DNA of 22,812 nucleotides from JBIOHJ01 sp044448905 (GCA_044448905.1 JBIOHJ010000043.1:1-22812), one strand, 5' to 3'; counted from the stretch's first letter, positions 8,412 through 15,143 are shown. The notes: a model not told the origin generated them from the sequence alone. Translations and numbers: made by a program.

Positions 8412-9383
8412 ATGCAACTACCATTTTTATTGCTCGCAATAGTTGGAACCATCATCCTGTTGTTTATGTTTCTTTATTTCGTTCCGGTTAACCTATGGAT
8501 AACGGCAGTTTTCTCCGGTGTCAGAATAAGCATCATGAATTTGATTCTTATGCGGCTAAGAAAAGTTCCGCCTTCCATCGTAGTTAATGCTATGATTACT
8601 TCAACAAAAGCCGGGTTGAATGTTACAACTAATGATATTGAAACACATTATCTCGCAGGCGGACATGTTAATAATGTGATCAAGGCATTGATCAGCGCTG
8701 ATAAGGCAAACATCCCGCTTACATTTAAATTAGCAACAGCAATTGACCTTGCCGGACGCGATGTTGCCGATGCCGTTCAACTCTCGGTTAATCCCCGTGT
8801 AATTGATACACCTCCGGTTTCGGCTGTTGCAAAAAACGGAATTCAGTTAGTTGTTCGTGCGCGTGTAACCGTAAGAACCAATATAAACCAATTAGTAGGT
8901 GGAGCAGGTGAAGAAACTGTGCTTGCGCGTGTTGGCGAAGGGATTGTAACTACTATTGGTTCCGCACACGATCATAAAGCGGTTTTGGAAAACCCGGATA
9001 CAATCTCTAAAACTGTTCTTTCAAAGGGATTGGATGCCGGAACCGCATTTGAAATTCTTTCTATTGATATTGCCGATATTGATGTAGGAGAAAACATCGG
9101 GGCTAAATTACAAACCGAGCAAGCGAGTGCTGATCTTAAAGTTGCACAGGCAAAGGCAGAAGAACGAAGAGCGATGGCAGTTGCGAGCGAGCAGGAAATG
9201 AAAGCTAAAGCTCAGGAAGCACGCGCTAAAGTTATTGAGGCAGAAGCACAAATTCCGCTGGCAATGGCAGAAGCATTTCGTGAAGGGCACTTAGGTGTGA
9301 TGGATTATTATAAAATGCAAAACATACAGGCCGATACTGGTATGCGCGATTCGATTTCGAAAGGGGATAAGGATAAGAAATGA
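8412..9383 (+). CDS. floA: Flotillin-like protein FloA
   Basis: 323 residues, typical of FloA. An N-terminal hydrophobic hairpin or anchor (about 4-28) is followed by the SPFH domain and then an alanine- and glutamate-rich coiled-coil region (about 230-290) that drives oligomerisation. Family-diagnostic stretches are FSGVRISIMNLILMRLRKVP, PRVIDTPPVSAVAKNGIQL and EILSIDIADIDVGENIGAKL. FloA forms detergent-resistant membrane assemblies that affect membrane fluidity and the organisation of signalling and secretion complexes. It follows nfeD and probably shares its promoter. Start ATG 8412 agrees with the family N-terminus. The tail ends in a lysine-rich stretch. Confidence 0.95.
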   Translation: MQLPFLLLAIVGTIILLFMFLYFVPVNLWITAVFSGVRISIMNLILMRLRKVPPSIVVNAMITSTKAGLNVTTNDIETHYLAGGHVNNVIKALISADKANIPLTFKLATAIDLAGRDVADAVQLSVNPRVIDTPPVSAVAKNGIQLVVRARVTVRTNINQLVGGAGEETVLARVGEGIVTTIGSAHDHKAVLENPDTISKTVLSKGLDAGTAFEILSIDIADIDVGENIGAKLQTEQASADLKVAQAKAEERRAMAVASEQEMKAKAQEARAKVIEAEAQIPLAMAEAFREGHLGVMDYYKMQNIQADTGMRDSISKGDKDKK

Positions 9384-9389
9384 TTTAGG

Positions 9390-9416
9390 TCCCGATAGCC
9401 ATAGGGATTAAATTTT
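9390..9416 (+). terminator. Short palindrome plus T-rich tract after floA
   Basis: TCCCGAT at 9390-9396 and ATAGGGA at 9401-9407 pair over seven positions with one mismatch around a 4-nt loop, followed by an A/T tract (TTAAATTTTT). It sits 7 bp after the floA stop and could terminate that transcript. It also resembles short palindromes often scattered between Bacteroidota genes, so termination is only inferred. Confidence 0.4.
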
Positions 9417-9424
9417 TACTTTTG
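9417..9424 (+). promoter_or_regulatory. Putative -7 promoter box (TACTTTTG) upstream of the tRNA remnant
   Basis: TACTTTTG matches TAnnTTTG and lies 32 bp before the first nucleotide of the tRNA-Arg 5'-half copy, a plausible distance for an original tRNA promoter. If real, transcription now runs through the tRNA half, the palindrome and the GIY-YIG gene before reaching the intact tRNA. Confidence 0.4.
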
Positions 9425-9456
9425 CCCGGCAAAAAAATTATTTATTATTTCAATTT

Positions 9457-9530
9457 GGTCCCGTAGCTTAACTGAATACCTGCCTGCCGTGGCAGATAGC
9501 CAGCGTGACGGCAGGCAGGGAGCACCTGAC
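9457..9530 (+). pseudogene. Copy of the 5' half of tRNA-Arg(ACG), split by a 41-bp element
   Basis: Positions 9457-9478 equal nucleotides 1-22 of the intact tRNA-Arg at 9774-9847, and 9520-9530 equal nucleotides 23-33; together they are 33/33 identical. The match stops in the anticodon loop, just after the residue before U33. Between the two parts, at the D-loop/D-stem boundary, sits a 41-bp inverted-repeat element (9479-9519). No 3' half follows: the next bases lead directly into the GIY-YIG ORF. The fragment cannot make a tRNA. It is best read as the left-hand duplicate left by insertion of the GIY-YIG cassette. Confidence 0.85.
9479..9519. repeat. 41-bp element with perfect 12-bp inverted repeats inside the tRNA remnant
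   Basis: The arms CCTGCCTGCCGT (9479-9490) and ACGGCAGGCAGG (9508-9519) are perfect reverse complements around a 17-nt loop. The left arm can also form a smaller internal palindrome, CTGCC-GT-GGCAG (9484-9495). It is much more GC-rich than its surroundings and interrupts a sequence otherwise identical to tRNA-Arg, so it is an insertion. It resembles the REP/MITE-like CCTGCCTGCC palindromes found between genes in Bacteroidota. No target-site duplication is visible. Confidence 0.8.
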
Positions 9531-9806
9531 GAAGCATGAACAAATATTATACGTATGTGCTAAGAAGTGAGAAAGATGGAAGATTTTATGTAGGAATGAC
9601 AGGCAATATTGAAAGAAGAATTAATGAACATAATAGAGGAAAGGTATTTTCAACGAAGGGATATCTTCCATGGAAATTAATTAAGACAGAAGAATTTTCC
9701 TCGAGAAGAGAAGCAAGAGAAAAAGAGAAATATTTAAAGAACGGTAGCGGTAAAGAGAACATTAAACATTATTGGTCCCGTAGCTTAACTGAATAGAGCA
9801 CCTGAC
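9531..9806 (+). mobile_element. Putative minimal GIY-YIG cassette inserted in the tRNA-Arg anticodon loop
   Basis: Removing 276 bp (9531-9806), and the palindrome at 9479-9519, restores one uninterrupted tRNA-Arg gene made of remnant nucleotides 1-33 joined to 9807-9847. The cassette would consist of a 5-bp leader, the 86-codon GIY-YIG ORF and a 33-nt tRNA 5' half that rebuilds the target on the right. The 33-bp direct repeats (9457-9478 plus 9520-9530, and 9774-9806) are its boundaries. No integrase, transposase or terminal inverted repeat is present, so any mobility would depend on the endonuclease plus host repair. That is inference from the layout; a simple tandem duplication that captured an ORF is the alternative. 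Confidence 0.5.
9536..9796 (+). CDS. GIY-YIG endonuclease domain protein overlapping tRNA-Arg
   Basis: 86 residues, a single GIY-YIG nuclease domain of the short UvrC-N-terminus-like type. The motif is TYVLRSEKDGRFYVG (6-20), where TYV and YVG stand for GIY and YIG. The catalytic arginine lies in ERRINEHNRG (26-35) and the metal-binding glutamate in REKEKYLK (61-68, probably E64). These small nucleases cut DNA and include homing-type enzymes. The last eight codons (WSRSLTE plus stop) are nucleotides 1-23 of the downstream tRNA-Arg. Eight of the nine arginine codons are AGA; the only CGT is in the tRNA-derived tail, whereas neighbouring floA uses mostly CGN, which suggests foreign origin. The ATG follows the tRNA remnant by 5 bp, with no Shine-Dalgarno sequence. 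Confidence 0.85.
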   Translation: MNKYYTYVLRSEKDGRFYVGMTGNIERRINEHNRGKVFSTKGYLPWKLIKTEEFSSRREAREKEKYLKNGSGKENIKHYWSRSLTE

Positions 9807-9847
9807 TACGGATCAGGAGGTTCGGGGTTTGAATCCCTGCGGGATCA
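9774..9847 (+). tRNA. tRNA-Arg (anticodon ACG)
   Basis: 74 nt fold into a complete cloverleaf. The acceptor stem GGTCCCG/CGGGATC has one G-U pair, with discriminator A at 9847 and no encoded CCA. The D-arm is GCTT/GAGC with a 9-nt loop. The anticodon stem CCTGA/TCAGG carries loop CTACGGA, whose anticodon ACG reads CGN arginine codons after A-to-I editing. The T-arm is CGGGG/CCCTG with loop TTTGAAT. Two normally fixed loop residues differ: position 19 is A rather than G, and position 56 is U rather than C; the two still form a Watson-Crick pair. The first 23 nt overlap the end of the GIY-YIG gene. Confidence 0.95.
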
Positions 9848-9850
9848 CTG

Positions 9851-9893
9851 AAATGCCATGTAAATATCTTATTTACAGGGCATTTTGTTTTTT
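9851..9893 (+). terminator. Rho-independent terminator after tRNA-Arg
   Basis: AAATGCC (9851-9857) pairs with GGCATTT (9879-9885), and the inner TGTAAATA (9859-9866) pairs with TATTTACA (9870-9877) around a 3-nt loop. This gives a 15-bp hairpin with one A-G mismatch, followed by TGTTTTTT. It lies 3 bp after the tRNA and ends the floA-side transcription before the convergent secretion operon. The rest of the gap to 9960 shows nothing else. Confidence 0.8.
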
Positions 9894-9959
9894 GGGTAGA
9901 ACATAGGGAGAACAAATCATAAATTCGCGTGTTGAATAAAGTAAAGGTTTAAAAAAATC

Positions 9960-10427
9960 CTATTTAACCACAGTTTTCTTTTCTTTTCCAAAAGCAACAA
10001 CAGCAGAATCTTTAAAAATCTTCAGGAGCTTTATATCATCCTCTTCTTCGTTTAGCTTCATTATATATTCTTTTCCGTTAATCTGCACAAAAGCAAATTC
10101 TTTTTTGGAACTCGCGTTCTTCATAGTTCCGTTATATTTTATATCGGGCCATGGTTTGGAAACCGGTGGTAGCGTTTTTTTTATTACCAGAGCTTTTACC
10201 GGGGCAGGATTCAAGCTGGCCTGTTTTCCTAAAAACGGATCCCTGTAGTTTGCAATGATGCTGAATGTATCAGGCGCATTTGAACTAGTGGCAGCCGGTA
10301 AATTAAATTGCTCCGAACTCATTGCAGTTTCGTCAGGGCTCAATGATAAAATTATTTTATAAATGATAATTCCCCAAATAAGAACTGCAAGGGGGAGTAA
10401 AATATAAACAGTCTTTTTATTTTTCAT
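9960..10427 (-). CDS. GspC/PilP-like inner-membrane protein of a type II secretion/type IV pilus system
   Basis: 155 residues, last gene of the secretion operon (22 bp after the lipoprotein gene). It has one N-terminal transmembrane helix (about 7-28), a low-complexity linker containing YRDPFLG (61-67), and a C-terminal beta-rich domain (about 95-152; DIKYNGTMKN, FAFVQINGKEYIMK, VVAFGKEKKTVV). This architecture, including the DPF motif before a small beta-barrel, resembles GspC homology-region or PilP proteins, which link the inner-membrane platform to the secretin's N0 domain. Sequence similarity is weak, so the assignment rests on topology and operon position. It could serve as the missing periplasmic bridge to the GspD-like protein encoded upstream in the same operon. 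Confidence 0.6.
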   Translation of the reverse strand: MKNKKTVYILLPLAVLIWGIIIYKIILSLSPDETAMSSEQFNLPAATSSNAPDTFSIIANYRDPFLGKQASLNPAPVKALVIKKTLPPVSKPWPDIKYNGTMKNASSKKEFAFVQINGKEYIMKLNEEEDDIKLLKIFKDSAVVAFGKEKKTVVK

Positions 10428-10449
10428 TACCTGTAAAAAGGACTTGCAG

Positions 10450-11376
10450 TTACTGGATAAAGAATTTTCGGTAAGCCGAAAACGCGCTCTCGTTACCGGC
10501 TGCGTCCATTGACTTTGCCTTCCAGAAATAAGCTCCTGTACTTTGAGTAATGATGTAATAAGTATTTACAGTGAAAATTTTATTCGGGTTTGAAAATGTC
10601 GAATCAGTATCAATAAAAAGGCTGTCGGCAACCGAAGCCGCATCTACTGACCAGGTTAAAGAATCGTTTGAACCGAATAAAATGATAGCATTGTTCAACG
10701 GGGAAACAAGTACAGGCGCTGAAGGTGCCGTTAAGTCAACAGTTAATTTTCGTGAAGAGTAGGGCGAAATGCTGGATGCATTCTGCGCTCTTACATTCCA
10801 GGTATAACTTCCTTCCGCCAGTGTGTAATCATATTCAGTTTCGGCCTGTGTTACATCCGATATTATATTATTGTTTGCAGAATCAATAATCTGAATCCGG
10901 TATTCTTCGGCATTATAAAGTGATTGCCATTTAAAAGTAAAAACTGTTGTATTGGTAACATAATTATCCTGGGGCGAGGTGAGCACTACTGTTTGGGAAC
11001 TTAAATCAAGCGTGCTGTCAATAGTCAGGGTGCGTGTAAAGTAAGAGGTATTGCCCCCGTTATTCTCCCCCCTTACACGCCACTCGTACATTCCGGGCAG
11101 TAAAGAATATTGAAATTTTGTTAATGTAATTGTGGTATCGAGTACAAATTGCTGAACATAAGAAAATGTTCCTCTTACTATCTGGAGATTGTATTCTTCA
11201 GCGCCTTCCAGCTCTTCCCACCAGAATGTTTGGGTTGAAACAGAGGATGTGAAACTGTCAGGCGGTGAAATAATTGAAATAGTTTTATTTTCGATATCAG
11301 GCTCGATGAAATCATCACAACCCGAGAGGGCAGAAGTCAGGATTACAGTTGATACTAATAGGTTAACTATTTTCAT
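10450..11376 (-). CDS. Lipoprotein with three fibronectin-III-like modules, in secretion operon
   Basis: 308 residues. A lipoprotein signal peptide ends in the lipobox LSGC, with the lipidated Cys at 20, followed by an acidic DDF(I)E. Three related beta-sandwich modules follow (about 31-118, 130-212, 214-308). Each contains a FxWxxLxxAEEYxxQI-type strand (e.g. FWWEELEGAEEYNLQIV, FKWQSLYNAEEYRIQII) and a later YxWxVRAxN strand (YEWRVRGENNGG, YTWNVRAQNAS, YFWKAKSMDAAG), typical of fibronectin type III folds. It should sit in an envelope membrane. Its fixed place between the GspM-like and GspC-like genes suggests a structural or pilotin-like role, or surface display by this machine; that is inference, as no canonical T2SS subunit looks like it. 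Start ATG 11376. Confidence 0.8.
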   Translation of the reverse strand: MKIVNLLVSTVILTSALSGCDDFIEPDIENKTISIISPPDSFTSSVSTQTFWWEELEGAEEYNLQIVRGTFSYVQQFVLDTTITLTKFQYSLLPGMYEWRVRGENNGGNTSYFTRTLTIDSTLDLSSQTVVLTSPQDNYVTNTTVFTFKWQSLYNAEEYRIQIIDSANNNIISDVTQAETEYDYTLAEGSYTWNVRAQNASSISPYSSRKLTVDLTAPSAPVLVSPLNNAIILFGSNDSLTWSVDAASVADSLFIDTDSTFSNPNKIFTVNTYYIITQSTGAYFWKAKSMDAAGNESAFSAYRKFFIQ

Positions 11377-11403
11377 TTTATTAAAAATTTAATTCGATTT
11401 TTT

Positions 11404-11961
11404 TCATCCCGGTTTAATTATTTCGTCACCATTCATTTTTGTTACATGTTGAAGAAAAACAGTTGCTGTAAGCTCAAGGTTCTTGGTTTTAAAGTTAGTT
11501 TTTGTCTGAAAAACTACTGACGCAATTTTTCCTATCTTTCTTTTTTGCTCTAAGATATAAAGTAATTTCAACAGTTTTATAAAGTCTCCTTCAATTTTAA
11601 ATACATTGGTTTGCACCAGGAAATCGCTGCCGGAAGTTTGTATGGTTTCGGGAAATTCTTTTAATACCACTTTATTTTCTTTGCAGTAATTTGTCACTAT
11701 TCCGAGTAAGGCCTGTTGCATATTAGTTTCACTATGCTGCATAGTCGTCAATGTTTTATCCATAGTTGCTATCTGCATTTTTATATGGGCAGTCTTTCGC
11801 GGAATGTCTTTCGCAAAATCAACCTGTTGTTTCAAATTTCTATATGTTTTACATTGATCAATGGTTTTCTTTATGGCAAGGCGGTAAGCCATCAAAGCAA
11901 AAAGCACTGCAGCAATAAGCAGAAACCGGTTTTTTGTTTTATAATTTAACCTGTTAAACAA
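11404..11961 (-). CDS. GspM/PilO-like assembly protein
   Basis: 185 residues with one transmembrane helix (about 13-29), a coiled-coil stretch (about 30-90) and a C-terminal ferredoxin-like region (about 95-175, with FKIEGDFIKLLKLLYILE and LELTATVFLQ). This is the layout of PilO/GspM, inner-membrane proteins that dimerise with PilN/GspL to form the assembly platform. The start is TTG at 11961: a stop codon (TGA of the preceding gene) lies two codons upstream, and the first ATG (residue 24) would cut the membrane helix. It follows the GspL-like gene by 6 bp and precedes the lipoprotein gene by 27 bp, suggesting translational coupling. Confidence 0.7.
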   Translation of the reverse strand: MFNRLNYKTKNRFLLIAAVLFALMAYRLAIKKTIDQCKTYRNLKQQVDFAKDIPRKTAHIKMQIATMDKTLTTMQHSETNMQQALLGIVTNYCKENKVVLKEFPETIQTSGSDFLVQTNVFKIEGDFIKLLKLLYILEQKRKIGKIASVVFQTKTNFKTKNLELTATVFLQHVTKMNGDEIIKPG

Positions 11962-11967
11962 TTCTGT

Positions 11968-13203
11968 TCAGATTATTCCAAGCTCAATAGTAAACTGCCC
12001 GGGCGTTTTTAAATTGTCCTGCCGGTAATCGAGCAGGCTGACTTTATCAATCCATTTATTTTTTTTAAGCACCTTCATCCATTCATTAAGCTCGGAGCTT
12101 ACATTACATTGGCCTGAAACAGTAATTACCTTTGGCTTGAATGATAATTTATCCTCTTCACCCCCTGTGCTTTTTACTGCCGGAAAAATATTAATGCCTG
12201 TCAGCCGGATTGCCGGCAATAGCTCTTGAGCTATCCGATCGGCATAGTAGGAAGTTTTTGAAGTTTCAAGCAGGCCATTTCTTGAAAAAAAATCCTGCTT
12301 GTCTTTATAATCTTTTTCAAGTGCCTTGTAATTTTCAAGCTCGCTTTGCAGTAACATGGATTGCGAATTCAGCTCAGCATTTTTAGCTGAATAATGCTGG
12401 AAAAGAAAAAAATTGATGAGCAACACTCCTAAAAAAATGATTAAAGCCGCCCATCCTGTTTTTTCAAATATTCTTTTCTGTTTAAACTCATGTTGCTCAG
12501 ATGTAATTAAGCCGGGCTGTAGCGAAAAGCTTTTCTCGCCCGATAACAGGTACTGGAATGCTGCAGCAAATGCCATGGCAAACGGCTGCTGAAGGGAATT
12601 GCCCCCGATATTAACAGCAGCATCGCTTACGGGGATATCTTCAGATTTATAATTTTCAATTTTCTTACCCTGTATAATAAAATGATGATTATAAATTGCA
12701 ATTTCAAAATTTTCTGAATCTGAAATTAAAGGAAGTACGGCTTGAAAACAAAAAGGGCCCAATGTACAACCTATCACGTGGTAGCCGTTGTTCTTAAAGC
12801 TATTCAGTACCTCATCTGCAAAACTTTTCCTCGCTACAGAAACATATAAATTATTACCTGTACTGGTAGAAAAATGCTTCTCTAAATAAAAATCTTTAAC
12901 CTCTGCATTGGGCAAAACACTTTGTAATAAATTTTTGTCACTTTCATTTTCATGGAGTGCTAACCTTTTATGAATAATTCCTTTACCTGTCAGAATTAAA
13001 ATAACCGGAAGATTTCCGGGAATACTATTCTTAAGATCAGCAGGTTTTATAAACTCTGTTGAAGAAACGACTTCAACCCTGGATTTATTTTCTTTTAAAA
13101 TTACTGTTCGGATAATTGAATCCCCGCCAGGTAAAATAGTACATTCAATACCTGTAACCTGCTTGCTCCTGAGAAAATTATCGGTATCAGGAAGGAATTT
13201 CAT
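11968..13203 (-). CDS. GspL-like (PilM-PilN fused) platform protein
   Basis: 411 residues. The cytoplasmic N-terminal part (about 1-240) has the strand pattern of an actin-like PilM/GspL domain, though clear ATP-binding motifs are not obvious. A single transmembrane helix follows (about 251-269), then a coiled coil (about 271-305) and a periplasmic PilN-like domain (to 411) containing LPAIRLTGINIFP and VITVSGQC followed by SSELNEWMKVL. This is the arrangement of T2SS GspL, in which the cytoplasmic part binds the GspE ATPase and the periplasmic part binds GspM. The next gene encodes the GspM-like partner. It starts at ATG 13203, only 4 bp after the secretin gene's stop. Confidence 0.75.
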   Translation of the reverse strand: MKFLPDTDNFLRSKQVTGIECTILPGGDSIIRTVILKENKSRVEVVSSTEFIKPADLKNSIPGNLPVILILTGKGIIHKRLALHENESDKNLLQSVLPNAEVKDFYLEKHFSTSTGNNLYVSVARKSFADEVLNSFKNNGYHVIGCTLGPFCFQAVLPLISDSENFEIAIYNHHFIIQGKKIENYKSEDIPVSDAAVNIGGNSLQQPFAMAFAAAFQYLLSGEKSFSLQPGLITSEQHEFKQKRIFEKTGWAALIIFLGVLLINFFLFQHYSAKNAELNSQSMLLQSELENYKALEKDYKDKQDFFSRNGLLETSKTSYYADRIAQELLPAIRLTGINIFPAVKSTGGEEDKLSFKPKVITVSGQCNVSSELNEWMKVLKKNKWIDKVSLLDYRQDNLKTPGQFTIELGII

Positions 13204-13207
13204 TTTC

Positions 13208-15118
13208 TTAATAAATTACAGTAGGCTTAATAAAAATTGTAAGCTTGTTATCTCCTTTAGTTTTGGTTCTTGTGCTGAAAAACCATTTGATAACGGGTAT
13301 TCTCGATAGAAAAGGAATCCCTGAACCTGAATCATTGGAGGTATTTTCTTCCAGCCCCCCGAGAATTATCATCTCTTCATTCTTGACACGGATCATGGAT
13401 TGAAAATCACGGGTAATGGTACCCGGTGGGGCAGTAGGCGAAATTCTTTCGGTGAAATTAGATTGTTTTACTCCTATATCTAGGGTTATTTGTTCATCAC
13501 CCGATACCATTGGGTTAATTGACAGCGCAAGGTCTGCATTGATTGGCTTGTAAGATATTGATGTCTGCGATCCTGCAGTGACAGAGCCTAATATAGTTGT
13601 AGAAGATTCCTGGTAATATTCTGTTCTGCCAATGCTCAACTTGGCTTCATGCCCGTTTAATGTCGCAAGCTTGGGAGTAGAACGTAATTTTAAATAGCCC
13701 TGCTCTTCCAATAGTTTTATATTCAAATAAAAGTTAGGTGTAACTTTTCCTAAGTTCACAACACCCAACCCGTTAATCCCTGAAATTATATTGTTAATAG
13801 ATGATGAACTGAGCGACATATCAACACCTGACAAAACGGTTCCTTTTGTTTGAGGGGCAGGTTTATCGCCCAGCCCTGCCTGAATACCTGAAGAAACGGT
13901 TCGTGTATTGCGTACATCCACAATCAGCACTTCAATTACCACAACAGGCACCACCCTGTCAACTTCCCTTAGAAAAGTTTCGATTTCTTCTATCTTCGGC
14001 TGTGAGCCGCTCATTATAACACTATTCAAATCAGGAAATGCTTTAATGTCCACACTTTTTTTCAGCTCTGCAGGAATAACGTCAATAATTTTTTCTGCTG
14101 TACGGTATTTTAACTGCATTAATTTCGTTTGCCTTAATCCCTCAATATTACGATCACCGAATAATATTATGCCATCAATCCTTTTAAACGTATAGTCGGT
14201 AGCGTTAAGCAGGTATTTTAAAAAATCTTCAAAAGTTGCATTGGTTACATGCAGCGATGCATTTCCTTTTATTTCGCTGAATAAATAATAATTCCGCTTT
14301 AATTGCCCACACACCGTATTAATAATATCCACTAAAGGAACATTATTCGCATCAACAGAAATAAGAGTATCAGATTGAACCGTTATATCTAACCCATTAA
14401 CACCAGTGCTGTTTTTAGTTCCGTTTTTATCATTTTGTGATTTTAAAGGAACTTGCGGTTCCTTGTCTTTTTTGTCAATAAGAAAAACATTGTCATCAGT
14501 AGGAGTAACCTTTAAATCATTGGCGTATGCAAAGCTGAGCATTGCACTGCCAAAGGACATATTCTGGATAAATCCATTCACAACTTTATTATTAAGCTCG
14601 GGAGCTACCGCTACATTTTTGCCAGTAACCTTTGTAATTTCTTTTGCTACAAGGAAAAGCGTATCATCTTTCAAGTCAAAATTCAGAAGGTCATTTATAC
14701 TATCATAAGTTATTTTTATTATCCTTGGTTGAAGTTTCGGGGGCTCTGCTAAAGGAGGAACATATTTAACAAATGACATAATCGGCCCGGTAAAAGTTAT
14801 ATCCATGTCGTAGTTTTTACACATGAAAATAAAAACATCAATAACGTTTACGTTTGAAAATGCGTTGGAAATTTTTACGGTTAAAGTATTGTCAACATTA
14901 ATATTCAGGTTATAGGTAGCGGCCATTCCTCTTAAAAATTCCTGGATGGTGGCATTGTTCACCGAAACTTCCACGTTTTCTAAAAGCCCGGGGGATTTTT
15001 TTGACAGCTCTCTTAATTTCAATTCCAGTTCAGAAAAACGATCCTGGCCCAATGAAGTCAATGAGACGGCTAAAAACAGGAAAGAGAATAAAATAGACCG
15101 TGGATAAAATTTCCGCAT
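13208..15118 (-). CDS. gspD: Secretin GspD/PilQ-like outer-membrane channel
   Basis: 636 residues with signal peptide 1-25 (cleaved near SLGQ). The periplasmic half holds an STN/N0-like module (about 45-110) and two or more secretin N-domains (about 150-190, 240-390; e.g. VDIKAFPDLNSVIMSGSQPK). The C-terminal secretin domain (about 388-636) has VVPVVVIEVLIVDVRN, LRSTPKLATLNGHEAKLSIG, MIRVKNEEMIILGGLEENTS and IPFLSRIPVIKWFF, the last matching the conserved VPxLGDIPxLGxLF amphipathic stretch. Secretins form large gated multimeric outer-membrane pores for folded substrates or pili. It follows the GspE gene by 25 bp and precedes the GspL-like gene by 4 bp. The symbol is by family; it could equally be called pilQ. 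Confidence 0.9.
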   Translation of the reverse strand: MRKFYPRSILFSFLFLAVSLTSLGQDRFSELELKLRELSKKSPGLLENVEVSVNNATIQEFLRGMAATYNLNINVDNTLTVKISNAFSNVNVIDVFIFMCKNYDMDITFTGPIMSFVKYVPPLAEPPKLQPRIIKITYDSINDLLNFDLKDDTLFLVAKEITKVTGKNVAVAPELNNKVVNGFIQNMSFGSAMLSFAYANDLKVTPTDDNVFLIDKKDKEPQVPLKSQNDKNGTKNSTGVNGLDITVQSDTLISVDANNVPLVDIINTVCGQLKRNYYLFSEIKGNASLHVTNATFEDFLKYLLNATDYTFKRIDGIILFGDRNIEGLRQTKLMQLKYRTAEKIIDVIPAELKKSVDIKAFPDLNSVIMSGSQPKIEEIETFLREVDRVVPVVVIEVLIVDVRNTRTVSSGIQAGLGDKPAPQTKGTVLSGVDMSLSSSSINNIISGINGLGVVNLGKVTPNFYLNIKLLEEQGYLKLRSTPKLATLNGHEAKLSIGRTEYYQESSTTILGSVTAGSQTSISYKPINADLALSINPMVSGDEQITLDIGVKQSNFTERISPTAPPGTITRDFQSMIRVKNEEMIILGGLEENTSNDSGSGIPFLSRIPVIKWFFSTRTKTKGDNKLTIFIKPTVIY

Positions 15119-15143
15119 TAAAGAAGGAAAAAATTTATTAAGG

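Noticed and set aside
9388..9400. Third partial copy of the tRNA 5' end (GGTCCCGATAGCC resembles GGTCCCGTAGC)
   Set aside because: The match is only about 11 bases with an inserted A, and the bases are better explained as the left arm of the short palindrome after floA.
9457..9847. Group I/II intron in tRNA-Arg carrying a GIY-YIG ORF
   Set aside because: The tRNA 5' half is duplicated rather than split, the space outside the ORF is only 5 bp plus the tRNA sequence, and no intron core could fit.
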